This document shows, one piece after another, positions 1 through 9,985 of a stretch of DNA of 64,000 bases. The translations under genes and the position numbers were made by a program. Position 1 is the stretch's first letter, and each line of letters opens with the position of its first letter. A model generated the notes under the pieces. It saw only the letters and a list, made by a program, of their open reading frames with translations. It searched no databases and was not told the DNA's origin. The DNA is from Arenibacter aquaticus (lineage in GTDB: Bacteria; Bacteroidota; Bacteroidia; Flavobacteriales; Flavobacteriaceae): NCBI RefSeq assembly GCF_003957295.1, contig NZ_RQPJ01000003.1:503135-567134 (forward strand), read 5' to 3'.

Positions 1-1066
1 TATCCGAACTAAATACCACTAGGGTATTATCATCTATATCCAGATCGGCCAAGAGTTGCATAATATCCCCTACTTGATTGTCCAACCTTCTAGTTGTGGT
101 GGCATAACGCTTATAAACATTGGGCCAAGATACCTCGGGAGATGATGGATCATTATCATTGTCATAAGTGGCCACATTGTAATCTGGATGTACCCAAGAA
201 TCAATTTCTCCAGAAGCGGTATTGATCATTTCACCGGGTTTACCTATCCATTGCAGTCCTCCGTTAAGGCCTCTGCCCTCAGGATAAGCTTGGGTGGGCA
301 ATTCCAATACCGCATGCGGGGTATCAAAAGCCAGGTACAAAAAGAATGGCTGCCCCGCCTCTTGCCCTTGAGTTTGCTCTACGATCCACTTCTTGGCAAC
401 CGCTGTCCAAAGATCACCTGTATAACATTTGTCCAACCCCTTGCTTACTTCATTTTTATTTTCATAAACTTCCTTGGCTCCCCTATAAAGTCCTTCTTTG
501 GGGTAATGTTCATGACCATCCACATGGCGCATATAACCGTAATAATAATCGAACCCACGGTTTAGGGGATGGGCAGGCCAGCTATCTCCATTCTCCGACC
601 ACCTATTAGAACCCATTAAGCCCCATTTTCCTATGGCAGCCGTATTATACCCCACTTTTTTTAGGACATTGGCCATGGTATGATTATCTGTCAAGGCCTT
701 ATCAAATTGACCATTTCTAACGTTTGCATGTCCTTGGCTCAGACCGGTGAGCAGGGAAGCACGTGATGGGGCACAGACTGGTGCTGCTGCATAATGCTGG
801 GTCAAAACGGCCCCATCTGCGGCCATTTTGTCCAAATTTGGGGTCAATACCCAGGGTTCACTACGGTCATTTATGTTCTGTCTTTGATTTTGAAAAAACA
901 CTCCCACATCCCCGTAACCCAAATCATCGGTAAGAATAAATATGATATTGGGCTTTTGGATATGTTGGGCTAATGCTGCATCCTGGCCGTATGTGACCGG
1001 GAAAGCACCAACTAGCATCAACAATGTAAAAAATATGCGTCCGATATATTTGCTGCAGTTGGCCAT
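1..1066 (-). CDS. S1-family sulfatase, C-terminus cut by window edge
   Basis: This is the N-terminal 355 codons of a type I (formylglycine) sulfatase; the gene runs off the left edge. The start at 1066 gives a Sec signal peptide (MANCSKYIGRIFF...) followed by the metal-binding strand KPNIIFILTDDLGYGDVG. The maturation motif CAPSR is at residue 98, where Cys would become the catalytic formylglycine, followed by ASLLTG. The second signature, AAIGKWGLMG, lies about 40 residues later. The product should cleave a sulfate ester from a galactan oligosaccharide in the periplasm. It sits 27 bp downstream of a GH110 gene and is probably in the same operon. The SulfAtlas subfamily and the sulfate position attacked cannot be read from this fragment. 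Confidence 0.9.
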   Translation of the reverse strand, partial: MANCSKYIGRIFFTLLMLVGAFPVTYGQDAALAQHIQKPNIIFILTDDLGYGDVGVFFQNQRQNINDRSEPWVLTPNLDKMAADGAVLTQHYAAAPVCAPSRASLLTGLSQGHANVRNGQFDKALTDNHTMANVLKKVGYNTAAIGKWGLMGSNRWSENGDSWPAHPLNRGFDYYYGYMRHVDGHEHYPKEGLYRGAKEVYENKNEVSKGLDKCYTGDLWTAVAKKWIVEQTQGQEAGQPFFLYLAFDTPHAVLELPTQAYPEGRGLNGGLQWIGKPGEMINTASGEIDSWVHPDYNVATYDNDNDPSSPEVSWPNVYKRYATTTRRLDNQVGDIMQLLADLDIDDNTLVVFSSD

Positions 1067-1093
1067 AGATTTTAATAAAATTAGTTTAAACAC

Positions 1094-3010
1094 TTATTTA
1101 AATTTTAATTTAGGTTGGGAAGCATCCTTAATAAGAATTTGTTCTGCTTTGCCAGTATATGTATTTTTCTTGAAAATTATATTTTTTGATGCGTTTACCG
1201 TGATGGCCGGATTATCTGGATAGAGCATAGGGAAAGTACCGGAATTGGTAATCGTATTATCTTGAAACAACAAACCATCAACATTGGAAATCTCAAGGAT
1301 TAGATTATCAAATTGACTGAATTGATTATTGGTTATTTCAATATTCTTAAAGGCAATATTGTGATTTTCTTCATCTGTAACAAAACGGATTACCCCCCTA
1401 TTAAAACCGCTATGCTGGTTATCTTGAAAGGTATTGTTCCTAACAATGAGGTTGGCGGCATTGCCAGATTCAAACCAATGACTGCTTTCCACAGGTATTA
1501 GAATAGCTTCCATTTCAGTACTGAAGAAGTTGTTTTCTATCAGGGTGTTTTTAGGGTTTGATATTAATAACCCCCTGGCCCTGTTCCTGCTTATATTGCA
1601 ATTTTGTACCAATAGGTCTGGATACCCCTTTATATTCTCTATTAAATCGCCAACTTTTAAGGTTGCAGGAAGGTCTTCGTTAAAGGTTATTACTTGGTAC
1701 CTGCCATTAATATATTCGGCACTTTTTAGGGTAAGATGCCCATAGGGAAAAAAGGAAGTTTCCAAACGCACCAACCCAATGCTGTCATTAGTTTTTCCAA
1801 TAGTAAAGCCTTGTTGCTGTGCATGTCCCATACGCACCCCAATGCTATTTTTACCCAAGATATCTATGACCTCTTGGTAAGTGCCATGGACATTGGTAGC
1901 ATCGTCCAACTGATTGTTGAAAGTGCAATTTTTTAGAACCACTTTACCCCTACAACCAACAAAATGGGTAGCATCGGCAGTGGTTGAGACCAATCGTCCC
2001 TGAGATGGCGTTACATTAAAATTATCCAAAATAAGGTCTGATGAATTTTCTGCTATCAATCCCATACCGCCTGCGTGGTGAACGTTTACATTTTTCGCAT
2101 TAAATCCTTCCGTTTCAGTAACTCGAAATCCCGGAGCCAAACGATTAAGACTTTGATCCCCCTTACAAACCAACACCATTCCCACTGGGGGCAACTTTTG
2201 TTTGTGATTAAAAATACGGACCGTACCCGGCTTAATTTCCTCCACCCTCAAAATATCTTCTTTTCCACGCACCTTCTCCACCTTGGAACGGGGATCGACT
2301 TTATACTTGTATTTAATTTTTTCAAGGTTATGCTGTACACCGGATTTACGGGTGGCGGAAATAGGTGTATAGACTTCGGTATTAAAGGCAATGGCATTCC
2401 GTTTAGGGTCGAAAAGAATAGATTGTCCAAGGGTATGCTCGTAATACTCTTTTACGAAAATTAATTGTCCGTTTCTTATTTCATAGGGGTAGGCATCTGA
2501 TAGCTGTAGATCAAAACTGTTGTTAATGGAATCATTGCCCACTATTAGTCCTTCACTATGAAATGGCACAGACCAATCTATAGTTAGGTTAGCAATTGTA
2601 ATATTAACAGAATTTTCAATTAGGAATGGTATCATTCTACCATGAAAAATAAAGGTGGAGCCTTGACCGTCAATTGTTAAATTCTGCATTCCTGATATAG
2701 GCATTGCAGTTTTGGCCAATACATCGTCATGGTTAGATATACGTGTAAATTTCTCATAGGCCTTATCTGGGTAAAAATGATAGGTGCCCTTTTCAAATTT
2801 TATTACGGAGATGGGATGTTCATTTGCTTTACGAATTCTGGCCAAAACCGCTGGGGTAGCATCTTCTGCTATATCTACTTTAAACAGAACGTTGTCCGAG
2901 GTTAAATCGCCCGACTGGGAAAAAGCTTTTAGACCGGTTAATAAAAGGCAAATGGCTCCTATGATCTTAAACATTTTTAATATACTACTTTGGATTTCCT
3001 GATTTTTCAT
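1094..3010 (-). CDS. GH110 alpha-galactosidase-like, parallel beta-helix protein (copy 1)
   Basis: A 638-residue secreted protein built of right-handed parallel beta-helix repeats, matching the GH110 pattern. GH110 members are inverting exo-alpha-1,3-galactosidases, and marine ones have been linked to carrageenan galactose. The segments seen are HHAGGMG around residue 310, TADATHF, and LDDATNVHGTY with the acidic pair D369-D370, likely catalytic by family analogy. The N-terminus holds a signal peptide; an internal Met (MFKIIGAICLLL) is an alternative start that leaves a cleaner signal. Its ATG overlaps the stop of the upstream GH110 by one base (TAATG), so translation is probably coupled. The two copies are clearly paralogous but diverged, which suggests different sulfation or linkage preferences rather than simple dosage. 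Confidence 0.82.
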   Translation of the reverse strand: MKNQEIQSSILKMFKIIGAICLLLTGLKAFSQSGDLTSDNVLFKVDIAEDATPAVLARIRKANEHPISVIKFEKGTYHFYPDKAYEKFTRISNHDDVLAKTAMPISGMQNLTIDGQGSTFIFHGRMIPFLIENSVNITIANLTIDWSVPFHSEGLIVGNDSINNSFDLQLSDAYPYEIRNGQLIFVKEYYEHTLGQSILFDPKRNAIAFNTEVYTPISATRKSGVQHNLEKIKYKYKVDPRSKVEKVRGKEDILRVEEIKPGTVRIFNHKQKLPPVGMVLVCKGDQSLNRLAPGFRVTETEGFNAKNVNVHHAGGMGLIAENSSDLILDNFNVTPSQGRLVSTTADATHFVGCRGKVVLKNCTFNNQLDDATNVHGTYQEVIDILGKNSIGVRMGHAQQQGFTIGKTNDSIGLVRLETSFFPYGHLTLKSAEYINGRYQVITFNEDLPATLKVGDLIENIKGYPDLLVQNCNISRNRARGLLISNPKNTLIENNFFSTEMEAILIPVESSHWFESGNAANLIVRNNTFQDNQHSGFNRGVIRFVTDEENHNIAFKNIEITNNQFSQFDNLILEISNVDGLLFQDNTITNSGTFPMLYPDNPAITVNASKNIIFKKNTYTGKAEQILIKDASQPKLKFK

Positions 3011-4827
3011 TATTTGTATTTAAACCCTTTATTTCCTTTAAAGATCAATGTCTTTTGGGATTGGTTGTCATTTTGAATAAAATTTGTATTGGGGCCTTCA
3101 TATGAATTTTCTGTGACCTCTACATTGGTGCAATTAATAAAGTGCATCATTGGAGCCATTGGATAAATACGCGTTGCGCTTGGCACCTGTTTTATGGTAT
3201 TCCCTGAAATAGTTAAACCATCTACCCTATCGGCCCAAATAATTCTATTGTCAAAGGTTTGTATGGTATTGTCCTTAAAACGAATATTACGGTCATAGGT
3301 CTCTGTGGCATCAAAATCTTTCCCTAGGCGGGGACTGATTTTAAGCACGGCATGCTCCATACCGCTATAGGCACAGTATTCAAAATTGTTGTTCCGGATC
3401 AATACATCCTCAACCGCACCGGATTCGAACCAATAAAAAGTTTCTCCACGAAAAAATATGGAGGACATCATAGACGAAAAGTTATTGTTTTCAATAAGGA
3501 TTTTCTGGGGTGTCTTTAATACAATATTCCTTGCTCTATGGTCTTTTATTGTACATCCACGCATAATAAATGTTGGGTTCCAAGTTTTGTTTTCCAAAAT
3601 ATCGCCAGCGGCCAAATTTGTAGGCAGTTTGTTCTTAAAGGTTATGTCAATATACCTATCATTGATTTGGACCAACGTTACTACCTCATTTTCTAAAGTT
3701 CTAGTGGGATTCGGCTTTTGTATAAACCAAAGTACATCTCCCTTATCTGCAAATTGAAATCCCATTTGCTCAAAATGTTTCAAAGCAACACGCACTGTCT
3801 TGTCGTTTAAAATGCGGTCTACCTCAACGTATGTCCCATGTACATTGGTACCATCATCCAACATGTGCATAAAAGTACAGTCTTCAATGAGTATATCGCC
3901 TTTACAATTCGCAAAATGCGTAGCATCCGCGATCGTAGAGACTACTCTGTCCGATCCCTTACGCACGTAGATACCAGATTGCTTAATGGTAATATCCTGA
4001 GTTCTTTCAAACAAAAACCCCATACCTAAAGCGTGATGGATAACAATATCATCAAAAAGAACATCATTGGATTGCACTACTTGAAAGGCAGGGGCGTATC
4101 GGTTCTTTTCCTTCTCTCCTTTGGAATTTAGAATAGCACCTATTGGTGGGTAATGCTTTAAGAATTCGTGGAATCTTAGAATTCCGTTTGAACGTTTTTC
4201 AACCCATCTAGGGTTGCTATTTACATCCCAAGCTCCGTGTGAAACTCGTTTAAGATCCGGATCAAAAGCCAGGGTACTCCCCAACTCGTTAAATGAAAAG
4301 CCATGTATATTGGGGAAATGTAATTGGTCATTCTTTACTTCCCATGAATACCCATCAGAAAAAGGTTTAATGTCCCTCCATCCCTGAACCGAGTCAATGG
4401 CAACTACTTCACCCTGAAAAAGAAAAGGAATGTCCCAATCCAGTGTGAGGTCTTTGACTCTTATCTTTTTACAATTTTTGAATTGGAAAGGAGCAACTTG
4501 CCCTTGAAAAATAAATTCGGCACCATTGCCCTCTATCACTACAGAATCAAAATCTTCCATGAGGAAAATAATATTCTTAAGGCCGTTGCCATGGTTGGTT
4601 ATATAGGAATATTGTTGCCTGGCATAATCTGGCTTAAAGACATAGGTACCTTCCGAAAAAACTAGTTTTACGTCCTTTTGATTTACTTTCTCCAAAGCCT
4701 CCCTTACAACAAGGGTCATGTCCCCTAGCTGTGGTTCGATCTTAATGAGCTGTTGCCCTTTTACGGACGTGCTTACCCCTAGCACTAGGAAACAGAGGCC
4801 GACCAAAAATTTTAAATTATTCAACAT
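3010..4827 (-). CDS. GH110 alpha-galactosidase-like, parallel beta-helix protein (copy 2)
   Basis: A 605-residue paralogue of the downstream gene. It has a Sec signal peptide (MLNNLKFLVGLCFLVLG..., cleavage near SVKGQ), then beta-helix repeats. The family blocks are HHALGMG, IADATHF and LDDGTNVHGTY with the acidic pair D324-D325. GH110 removes non-reducing alpha-1,3-linked galactose. In a carrageenan locus this would be galactose exposed after the anhydro-sugar and sulfates are removed, which is inference. The gene begins 13 bp after the stop of a sulfatase and ends inside the start codon of the other GH110, so the sulfatase and both GH110 genes form one tight transcription unit. A polysaccharide lyase-type beta-helix is the main alternative, but the DATHF and DDxTNVHGTY blocks favour GH110. 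Confidence 0.82.
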   Translation of the reverse strand: MLNNLKFLVGLCFLVLGVSTSVKGQQLIKIEPQLGDMTLVVREALEKVNQKDVKLVFSEGTYVFKPDYARQQYSYITNHGNGLKNIIFLMEDFDSVVIEGNGAEFIFQGQVAPFQFKNCKKIRVKDLTLDWDIPFLFQGEVVAIDSVQGWRDIKPFSDGYSWEVKNDQLHFPNIHGFSFNELGSTLAFDPDLKRVSHGAWDVNSNPRWVEKRSNGILRFHEFLKHYPPIGAILNSKGEKEKNRYAPAFQVVQSNDVLFDDIVIHHALGMGFLFERTQDITIKQSGIYVRKGSDRVVSTIADATHFANCKGDILIEDCTFMHMLDDGTNVHGTYVEVDRILNDKTVRVALKHFEQMGFQFADKGDVLWFIQKPNPTRTLENEVVTLVQINDRYIDITFKNKLPTNLAAGDILENKTWNPTFIMRGCTIKDHRARNIVLKTPQKILIENNNFSSMMSSIFFRGETFYWFESGAVEDVLIRNNNFEYCAYSGMEHAVLKISPRLGKDFDATETYDRNIRFKDNTIQTFDNRIIWADRVDGLTISGNTIKQVPSATRIYPMAPMMHFINCTNVEVTENSYEGPNTNFIQNDNQSQKTLIFKGNKGFKYK

Positions 4828-4840
4828 TATATTTTTGCCT

Positions 4841-6307
4841 TTATAAATTAACTCCTGTTCCTTGTAAGGTGTTATCGTGATCCCAAGTAATTAGCCAGGG
4901 ATCACGGGTTTTAATTTGAAAGGCTTTCATTTTTTTGATCATTTCATCCATTACTTCCTTATAATCCGGGTCGTAGGCCAGGTTCACTATTTCATCTGGA
5001 TCATTTTCCAAATCGAACAATTCAAATTCAGGGCGAAATAAGTAATCTTGAACCTTTCTTTTTCCGTAAAACTCCTTTTGGTTCCTATATATTTCCTGCC
5101 AAGTTGATGAGGCCCATAGATCCGAGGCAAACGGATATTCTGACCGCCATGCAATATTTCTTATCAGTTTATAATTTTTGTCACGTACCACCCGCATGGG
5201 ATAGTACATGGTAATTTCATGGAAGGTATGGGAGGCATAAATTTGATCCCATGCATTAGGTTCCTTCACATTCAGCACCTCTTTAAATGAACGTCCATGG
5301 AATGATGTTTCCTTAGGTTTTGCTTGGGCCATATCCAAAATGGTAGGTGTTAGGTCTACCCACGAAATCATTGCATTGGTAGTTGTATTCTTTAATTTTG
5401 AAAAGGGATCTTTGATAATACAAGGCAATTTCATACCTGGTTCGTACAATGTTGTCTTTGCCCCAGGAAATGCCATCCCATTGTCTGATATATAAATAAC
5501 TATAGTATTATCTTCCTTTCCGGAATCTTTCAACATCTGCATTAATTTCCCGAATCCTTGATCTATTCTTGAAATACTCTGATAGTACTGGGCAATTTCT
5601 TCCCTACTCTCTTGGGTATCCGGTAAAAAATCTGGCACCAGTACTTCTGCAGGATCGTAAGTAATGGTTGTTACCCCTGGATATCCTTCCTCCTTGTTCC
5701 CAAAGCTGTTTGGAGCGTCCCAGCGGTCCGGATTAGTTGAATTTCCCCTATGTGGATCATCCGTACAGAAATACAAAAAGAACGGCCTGTTGGATTCCAA
5801 TATATTTCTACATTCTTTAGCCATGGCCACTGTGCTTCTGGGATCTGCCTTTAAAACTTCCTGAAAATGATAAACCGATTCCGGAGCCAAATGATATTTC
5901 CCAATCCTAGCGGTAGCATATCCTTCACGCTCCAAAAGAACGGGCAAGGATGTTATGGTATCATATGTGCTAAAATGGTGGTAGTCGTGCACATGTCCAT
6001 AGGATCCAGTTGCATGTCCGTATAAGCCCGTTAGGATTACAGATCTACTGGCAGCACAGCTTGCGCTGGTACAATAAGCATTATTAAAACGTACTCCTTC
6101 AGATGCCAATTTATCCAAGTGAGGTGTTTTAATAATCTTGTTTCCATATGCTCCTATGGCATCAGTTCCATGATCATCGGCCACAAATAAAATAATATTG
6201 GGTTTCTCTGTATCTTGGGAAGTTGGTAAAGGGGTTTCTTCTTTTTCTTCACAGGATGTCGAGCACAATCCCCAAAGAGCGGCTATAATGATAATCTTAT
6301 AATTCAT
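4841..6307 (-). CDS. S1-family sulfatase, lipoprotein, CAASR motif
   Basis: A 488-residue type I sulfatase. The N-terminus MNYKIIIIAALWGLCSTSCEE is a signal ending in Cys followed by acidic residues, consistent with a Sec lipoprotein. The metal site is PNIILFVADDHGTDAIG; the formylglycine motif is CAASR at C84, which is the CxA variant rather than the commoner CxPSR; the second signature is TARIGKYHLAP. A late block SDNGMAFPGAK carries the conserved Asp-Asn pair, and the C-terminal FELFDLENDPDEIVNLA is typical of S1 enzymes. It leads the GH110 pair and should desulfate their substrate. A 254-bp spacer separates it from the upstream FG-GAP gene, so a separate promoter is possible, but no clear TAnnTTTG box was found there. 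Confidence 0.92.
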   Translation of the reverse strand: MNYKIIIIAALWGLCSTSCEEKEETPLPTSQDTEKPNIILFVADDHGTDAIGAYGNKIIKTPHLDKLASEGVRFNNAYCTSASCAASRSVILTGLYGHATGSYGHVHDYHHFSTYDTITSLPVLLEREGYATARIGKYHLAPESVYHFQEVLKADPRSTVAMAKECRNILESNRPFFLYFCTDDPHRGNSTNPDRWDAPNSFGNKEEGYPGVTTITYDPAEVLVPDFLPDTQESREEIAQYYQSISRIDQGFGKLMQMLKDSGKEDNTIVIYISDNGMAFPGAKTTLYEPGMKLPCIIKDPFSKLKNTTTNAMISWVDLTPTILDMAQAKPKETSFHGRSFKEVLNVKEPNAWDQIYASHTFHEITMYYPMRVVRDKNYKLIRNIAWRSEYPFASDLWASSTWQEIYRNQKEFYGKRKVQDYLFRPEFELFDLENDPDEIVNLAYDPDYKEVMDEMIKKMKAFQIKTRDPWLITWDHDNTLQGTGVNL

Positions 6308-6561
6308 GTGATTTTATTTTATGGGCAACTATTCAGCGTTAAGATTTTATCGATTCCTAAAGAATGTCGAAATAATAAAAATTATACTGTAGCTATGTCT
6401 CTATGTGTACAACAAATGTCTTTCCATGTATAATTCAATGTAAAACCTTGACAATCAAGCATATTTTAAGTTCTTTAATAATTAAGCTATGACCGTATTA
6501 TTTGTAGAATATCTACTGTTGTGTGGCCGTCATTACTTATGACTTAAAAATGTATACTCCT

Positions 6562-9500
6562 TTAAAAATCCCTACCATCTGTTACTCTATAAAAGTCCAG
6601 ACCGGTGTTATTATTGGAAATAATAAGCATGTCTCCGTATTTTTTATTGTGAATTTTTTCTATTTCCCGAACCTGATTATCCAGTTTTAATCCTGAATTT
6701 CCTAGTGGGATGGGGTGGAAGATATCATTTCCCATGTTCTTCAATAAGGAGCCATAACCCGCGTCGTACCTGCCCAATTCTGTATTTACATCATGTAAAT
6801 TTTGTCCCAATAGTAAATCGATATGTCCATCTTGGTCAAAATCCAATTTAAAAATATCGTTTACTAAGGAAAACTGTGCTTCTTGCGGTAATGGAACTAT
6901 ATTAAACTCATTGTTCCCTACATTTTCAAAATAGCAACTTCTAAACTCGTAAGCCTCTAATATTAATGAATTATTTAACTGTTCTTTTGTAAAAATCTCA
7001 TTGAAGTCGGCGTTCGAAAAAGCCGCATAGGTGGTAAACTTTTTGCGTAAATACAACAACTGCTTTTCAAGTAGGCTTTTGGAAGAAAACACATGTTCTT
7101 GTCCATCTATATAATGGGTGGTTATGCCTTCTGGCCAACCATTTTTGTCAAAATCGTTGTGATACATTCTTACCGGGTTTAATGACGAGGCTCTTAACTT
7201 GGCATTCAACCCCAAGTTCCCGGCTACCAGATCCACATCACCATCTTTGTCAAAATCACCATATTCCAAGGAATTCCACCATCCATTGGATAATTCCAAT
7301 TTGTTTGCTTTCGGTTCCGCATTCTGTAATTCACCTTTTTTATTGTTGTATATTTTTATAGGCATCCATTCTCCAGCCAGTACAAGTTCCTCCCAACTAT
7401 CCCCATTAAGATCAACCCAATTGGCAGCAGTGACCATTCCACATTTATCAAATAATTTCTTGGAATTGGCCGATAAAGAAAAATTACCCTTCCCGTCATT
7501 TACCAAGAGATATGAATTTGCTGGAGATCCATATTTTCCGGGGACGGTCCTGCAGCCAATGAAAATATCTTTATCGGCGTCCTTATCAAAATCGGTCAAG
7601 GCTAAACAGGAGACCGTGCCATATATTTTCGGAAAATTAATCTGTTTTGTAAAAGTCCCCATTCCATTATTTAGATAAAGTCGGGTTAAACTTTTGACCT
7701 CTGGTCTTATCTCTTGATTACTCCCGCTACCTACCAAAAGATCCATATCGCCATCCTTATCTGCATCAAAAAAATGGGCGGCCGTGTCTTCGGAGATGGC
7801 GTCCGCCTCAAATGCAGCCTGAGCCTTTTCAATGAATTTACCAGAGGTATTTTGCAAGTAGACCTTGGCTATCTGGTTTTGTGCCCCCCCAACAAAGAAA
7901 TCGTCCAGACCATCTTGGTTAATATCAGCTACCGCCAATGGGGCACCCCAAGTAGAGTTTATATGGGGAATAAGGTGCTCTCTATTAAATTCATAAAACC
8001 TATTTTCCTTGTGTTGGAATGATACGCCCATCAATTCACTTTCAACTTTTGCAAAGATGGTATTCGCAATTTGGTTAGGAGGAACTAGGCTTCTACTGGT
8101 ATTTAATTGATTTATGGTAACTGTCCTACCAGGTTTAACATTGGTCATTACTTGATGGGTCTGGTTTGGCCACTCTATTAAAATTGTATCTATCATACTA
8201 TTATCAGGAATTCCGAAATTGAGATAAGGAGGGACGGAAGAGAGGTAGCCCCTGGAGGTCAACAATTCCTGATACAAGGTTTTACCTGAATATTTAAGGG
8301 TTACTTTGGTACCAATACCGAATGGATTATTTTCTAGGCCCTTTAGACTTACCCTAAGAAAATTTGCTTTCCCAACACTTTGCTCTATACTAGTATTTTT
8401 GAGTATGGAAGCACGTTCATTAAGGTTATTTACTACTAGGTCCATATCCCCGTCATTATCCAGATCGGTATAGGTGGCCCCGTTGGAAAATCCTTTTTTT
8501 GAACCGCCCCAGGCAGTGGACACATTACTAAAAGTAAGGTCCTTATTGTTTTTATAAAAGAAATTTTGGAGGGGATAGCTAGGCATTTTATCTACCAATG
8601 CTTTACTATAATCATAGTTACCCGCACGTAATTGTTGTTGTATTGCCTCACCAGATAGGAATTGCATATAATCCATATCATTGCTTCTCTTATATATACC
8701 ATTGGTAATGAAGATATCCTTAAATCCGTCCAGGTCAAAATCGTTTCCTAATACGGACCAGCTCCAATCTGTTGCTTCTATACCCGCCAATCTGGCTATT
8801 TCACTAAAGTGTTTCCCATCTCGATTCAGTTGAAAGGTATTGTGTGCATATTGATGTTTGTATCCAAAAGACAATTTATAGTTATAAATAGGATATGAAT
8901 CTTCCCCATGTGATGCCTTGATAATTTTAGGATCATAGGGTTGCATGTCCAAAGACAAAATATCAGGTAGGCCGTCATTGTTCATATCCACAATATCATT
9001 GCCCATGGAGAAGCGACTGGTATGTTTTATGAAATTGGAAAGTTTTTCGGAAAAGGTACCATCACCGTTATTAATGTAAAGATAGTCGTCCTCGTAAAAA
9101 TCATTGCCCACATAAATGTCCGGGTATCCATCCTTATTCACATCAGCAGTATTGATACCCAGACCAAAACCTAGGGTACTACTGTAAATACCTGCTTGTT
9201 TGGTTACATCAGTAAAGCTGTTACCATCATTTCTGAATAATTTGTCTCCTTTGGGGGAATATAGAAGGCGTTGTTCCGCCTTAGGGAGTACCCCATCGTT
9301 AAAATTGGAATGGGTCATGACGTAAACGTCTAAATCACCGTCCAGGTCATAGTCAAAAAAGGCACTATGGGTGGTGGCTCCATCAACTATTAAACCCATT
9401 TCTTGAGCCGATTCTTTAAATTGCGGATAGCCATCAGCATCATTACCTAGGTTGATAAAAAGTAGATTGTGATCATTTGATCCAAGAATATCCCCAATTT

Positions 9501-9969
9501 GTCCTACATAGATATCCAAGCGGCCATCTCCATTTACATCCGCAAAAATTACCCCGGTATACCAAGAATTCTCTTTTCCTCCCGTATTGGTAATAGCGGT
9601 GATATCCTTGAAATGGAACTCGCCTTGGTTTAGATATAATTTATTCTGAACTTGATTACCAGTGAAGTAAAGATCATCCAAACCGTCGCCATTTAAATCC
9701 CCGGCGGCCACTCCCCCACCATTGTAGAAATACATATATGCAAACAGATTAAAATCATTTGTAGCCTTGACATTATTAGCAAAGGTGATTGCGGTTGACT
9801 TGGGGGGTATTGACTGAAACAGGCCCTGATCAACTCCAACTTTTGGTGTTTTCCCCTTTTCTTCACAGGCCATTATAAAAATAGCCATAAGGATGACAAC
9901 TAAAACCATCGATAATTTATATGACTTTGATGGTGATCGAAAACCAGATGTAATTACCTTCTTTTTCAT
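6562..9969 (-). CDS. CRTAC1-like FG-GAP/VCBS repeat lipoprotein with UnbV (ASPIC) domain
   Basis: An 1135-residue putative surface lipoprotein (MAIFIMACEEKG, lipobox IMAC). Most of it consists of FG-GAP/VCBS beta-propeller repeats with calcium-binding loops such as DLNGDGLDDLYF, DVNGDGRLDIYVG, DYDLDGDLDVYV and DFDKDGDVDLVAG. These come in two blocks around an ASPIC/UnbV domain near residues 540-620 (GIGTKVTLKYSG, ILIEWPNQ). Proteins of this type are common next to SusCD and sulfatase genes in Bacteroidetes. Their biochemical role is not established; glycan or protein binding at the cell surface is plausible. It lies 16 bp after the frameshifted sulfatase, so it is likely co-transcribed from the SusCD-1 side. 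Confidence 0.85.
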   Translation of the reverse strand: MKKKVITSGFRSPSKSYKLSMVLVVILMAIFIMACEEKGKTPKVGVDQGLFQSIPPKSTAITFANNVKATNDFNLFAYMYFYNGGGVAAGDLNGDGLDDLYFTGNQVQNKLYLNQGEFHFKDITAITNTGGKENSWYTGVIFADVNGDGRLDIYVGQIGDILGSNDHNLLFINLGNDADGYPQFKESAQEMGLIVDGATTHSAFFDYDLDGDLDVYVMTHSNFNDGVLPKAEQRLLYSPKGDKLFRNDGNSFTDVTKQAGIYSSTLGFGLGINTADVNKDGYPDIYVGNDFYEDDYLYINNGDGTFSEKLSNFIKHTSRFSMGNDIVDMNNDGLPDILSLDMQPYDPKIIKASHGEDSYPIYNYKLSFGYKHQYAHNTFQLNRDGKHFSEIARLAGIEATDWSWSVLGNDFDLDGFKDIFITNGIYKRSNDMDYMQFLSGEAIQQQLRAGNYDYSKALVDKMPSYPLQNFFYKNNKDLTFSNVSTAWGGSKKGFSNGATYTDLDNDGDMDLVVNNLNERASILKNTSIEQSVGKANFLRVSLKGLENNPFGIGTKVTLKYSGKTLYQELLTSRGYLSSVPPYLNFGIPDNSMIDTILIEWPNQTHQVMTNVKPGRTVTINQLNTSRSLVPPNQIANTIFAKVESELMGVSFQHKENRFYEFNREHLIPHINSTWGAPLAVADINQDGLDDFFVGGAQNQIAKVYLQNTSGKFIEKAQAAFEADAISEDTAAHFFDADKDGDMDLLVGSGSNQEIRPEVKSLTRLYLNNGMGTFTKQINFPKIYGTVSCLALTDFDKDADKDIFIGCRTVPGKYGSPANSYLLVNDGKGNFSLSANSKKLFDKCGMVTAANWVDLNGDSWEELVLAGEWMPIKIYNNKKGELQNAEPKANKLELSNGWWNSLEYGDFDKDGDVDLVAGNLGLNAKLRASSLNPVRMYHNDFDKNGWPEGITTHYIDGQEHVFSSKSLLEKQLLYLRKKFTTYAAFSNADFNEIFTKEQLNNSLILEAYEFRSCYFENVGNNEFNIVPLPQEAQFSLVNDIFKLDFDQDGHIDLLLGQNLHDVNTELGRYDAGYGSLLKNMGNDIFHPIPLGNSGLKLDNQVREIEKIHNKKYGDMLIISNNNTGLDFYRVTDGRDF

Positions 9970-9985
9970 TCTTTTGTTTTTCGGA

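Noticed and set aside
188-565. Plus-strand open frame of 125 codons at the left end
   Set aside because: It lies antisense to the partial sulfatase, whose signal, CAPSR motif and metal strand are clear; no family pattern in the plus-strand product.
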